Below are positions 63,118 to 64,000 of a stretch of DNA of 64,000 nucleotides, piece after piece. Under the pieces are notes generated by a model. It was not told the DNA's origin, made no database searches, and was given only the letters and a program-made list of their open reading frames with translations. Numbering within the stretch: position 1 is the first letter of the stretch; each line of letters begins with the position of its first letter. The position numbers and the translations under genes are program-made. The stretch spans positions 283,747 to 347,746 of the forward strand of contig NZ_SMJU01000005.1 of the NCBI RefSeq assembly GCF_004348825.1, in the 5' to 3' direction. This DNA is from Arundinibacter roseus. Lineage in GTDB: Bacteria; Bacteroidota; Bacteroidia; Cytophagales; Spirosomataceae.

Positions 63118-64000
63118 TTACCAACCCGTTCGATAGTCCCGTTTCACAAACTGATTGGCGGGTTCAAAGTTGGTAATCTTCATTGCTTCTCCATTCCAAA
63201 GCAATTTTTGCCTTCCAGGAAATGAAAAACCCCCGGTAGACTTTGGCTCCCGATACAGGAAAGAACGTACGGCGAGATTCCCCATCAACACGGTTTCGGT
63301 GAGCGGGCCGGACTCCGCAAAAGCAGAACTAGTGTAGGTTCCTACGCCCTTTTTACAGGCTTTTACCCACTGCTGCTGATGTCCCTCTTCGCCACCTTCT
63401 ACGAGTGGGCGGGCGGGCGGTGGCAGCTTCACATCCTTAAAGGACGATTCAGGCCACAGCCTGGGATTTGCCCCAAAAAGCTCAGCACTCAACATTCCTT
63501 TGGTTCCGATAAATAGCATGCCGCCATCTTCATTTCCAAAGACTGTTTCGTACGCACAGCCTTCGGGTAGCCGGGGCCGGATGCCGCCATCGTACCACGA
63601 AAGGCTCAACTCTTTTCCATTCGAATCTTTTGCAGGAAATTTGAGGTGAATGGCCGATGAAGGCGGGCACACATCATCAAAAAATGCTTCCTGAAAAAAA
63701 TCTGCATAAACTGATCCAACACTACATTCCACCGAATTGGGATAGCCAAGGTTCAGGGCCCGAAAGGGAACGTCCATAAAATGGCAACCCATATCGCCCA
63801 ATGCTCCCGTGCCAAAATCCCAGTAGCCCCGCCAGCGAAAAGGCATATAAGCTTCGTGATACGGGCGTTTGGGCGCAGTTCCCAGCCACAAGTCCCAGTC
63901 TACTCCGGCCGGAACGGGCTGCGACTCGCCCCGATCTTTAGGCGATTTGACACCCTGTGGCCATACCGGGCGGTTGGTCCAAACTTCTACCGTATGAACC
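63118..64000 (-). CDS. Gfo/Idh/MocA family oxidoreductase, C-terminal part
   Basis: The 3' end of a gene whose start lies beyond the right edge; the frame is open through 64000 and encodes VEVWTNRPVWPQGVKSP upstream of the first TTG at 63891. The visible 294 residues are the substrate-binding half: VDWDLWLGTAPKRPYHEAY, MPFRWRGYWDFGTGALGDMGCH (conserved GD-x-GxH region), and the glycine-rich end. This large subfamily (GFO_IDH_MocA C-terminal, often Tat-exported in this phylum) acts on sugars or sugar alcohols with bound NAD. Substrate unknown. Confidence 0.9.
   Translation of the reverse strand, partial: VHTVEVWTNRPVWPQGVKSPKDRGESQPVPAGVDWDLWLGTAPKRPYHEAYMPFRWRGYWDFGTGALGDMGCHFMDVPFRALNLGYPNSVECSVGSVYADFFQEAFFDDVCPPSSAIHLKFPAKDSNGKELSLSWYDGGIRPRLPEGCAYETVFGNEDGGMLFIGTKGMLSAELFGANPRLWPESSFKDVKLPPPARPLVEGGEEGHQQQWVKACKKGVGTYTSSAFAESGPLTETVLMGNLAVRSFLYREPKSTGGFSFPGRQKLLWNGEAMKITNFEPANQFVKRDYRTGW

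Noticed and set aside
1-64000. Mobile element, phage or defence island
   Set aside because: No transposase, integrase, recombinase, restriction, toxin-antitoxin or Cas-like protein was seen in any frame, and no terminal repeats around the tRNA-His gene.

Overview
The window is a stretch of ordinary chromosome from a member of the Bacteroidota, most likely the order Cytophagales (Spirosoma/Dyadobacter/Runella-like). The evidence is: type IX secretion (T9SS) C-terminal sorting domains on several large exported proteins; Bacteroidota-type promoters (TTG/TTTG, then 19-22 nt, then TAnnTTTG) that can be read in front of many genes; NuoA-J with a short NuoG; a CruF-type carotenoid enzyme; and the paired beta-helix/diheme-cytochrome genes. 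The species call is inference. I see no insertion sequence, phage, integrase, CRISPR array or rRNA.

Layout. 1-3155: hexuronate catabolism (uxaC cut by the window edge, kdgK, kdgA), with a perfect 19-bp inverted repeat at the kdgK promoter. 3345-6260 (minus): FadN-type fatty-acid oxidation enzyme under a MarR regulator with a palindrome on its own promoter. 6509-10661: small lipoprotein, then a three-gene sugar/glycan membrane operon. 10668-15271 (minus): Rrf2 regulator, a translationally coupled diheme cytochrome/beta-helix pair, a YhhN membrane protein and a lipoprotein. 15516-21017: amino-acid permease, DUF3127 protein with an SSB-like tail, and an OmpR-type two-component system divergent from a secreted protein; the divergent promoter region has a perfect tandem 10-bp repeat. 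21195-28394: adk, obgE and two tandem exported SASA-type esterases. 28583-36748: nuoABCDEFGHIJ, closed by a strong terminator. 36830-50829: mixed metabolic genes (GMC oxidoreductase, GlxA-like regulator, CPBP protease, GDPD, FMN reductase, sulfite-oxidase/cytochrome c pair, NlpC/P60, enoyl-reductase-like MDR, HupE-like, M1 peptidase, YheT hydrolase, D-2-hydroxyacid dehydrogenase). 50826-52743 (minus): CarH-like B12 photoreceptor regulator, carotenoid cruF and tRNA-His. 52850-61536 (minus): Mn-type superoxide dismutase, TadA-like deaminase, a 1440-residue repeat protein and a GH3/beta-lactamase fusion. 61624-64000: rhodanese, an SDR with an altered active site and the C-terminal part of a Gfo/Idh/MocA oxidoreductase.

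No single gene cluster stands out as a wholly new system. The most interesting signals are regulatory or architectural: the two-component system with its tandem operator, the predicted light/B12-controlled carotenoid locus, the SSB-tailed DUF3127 protein, the GH3-beta-lactamase fusion, the kdgK inverted repeat, and a tRNA-His with two adjacent U-U oppositions in its acceptor stem. Start codons were moved from the longest open frame where signal peptides or family N-termini pointed to an internal ATG. No intergenic gap exceeds about 260 bases.
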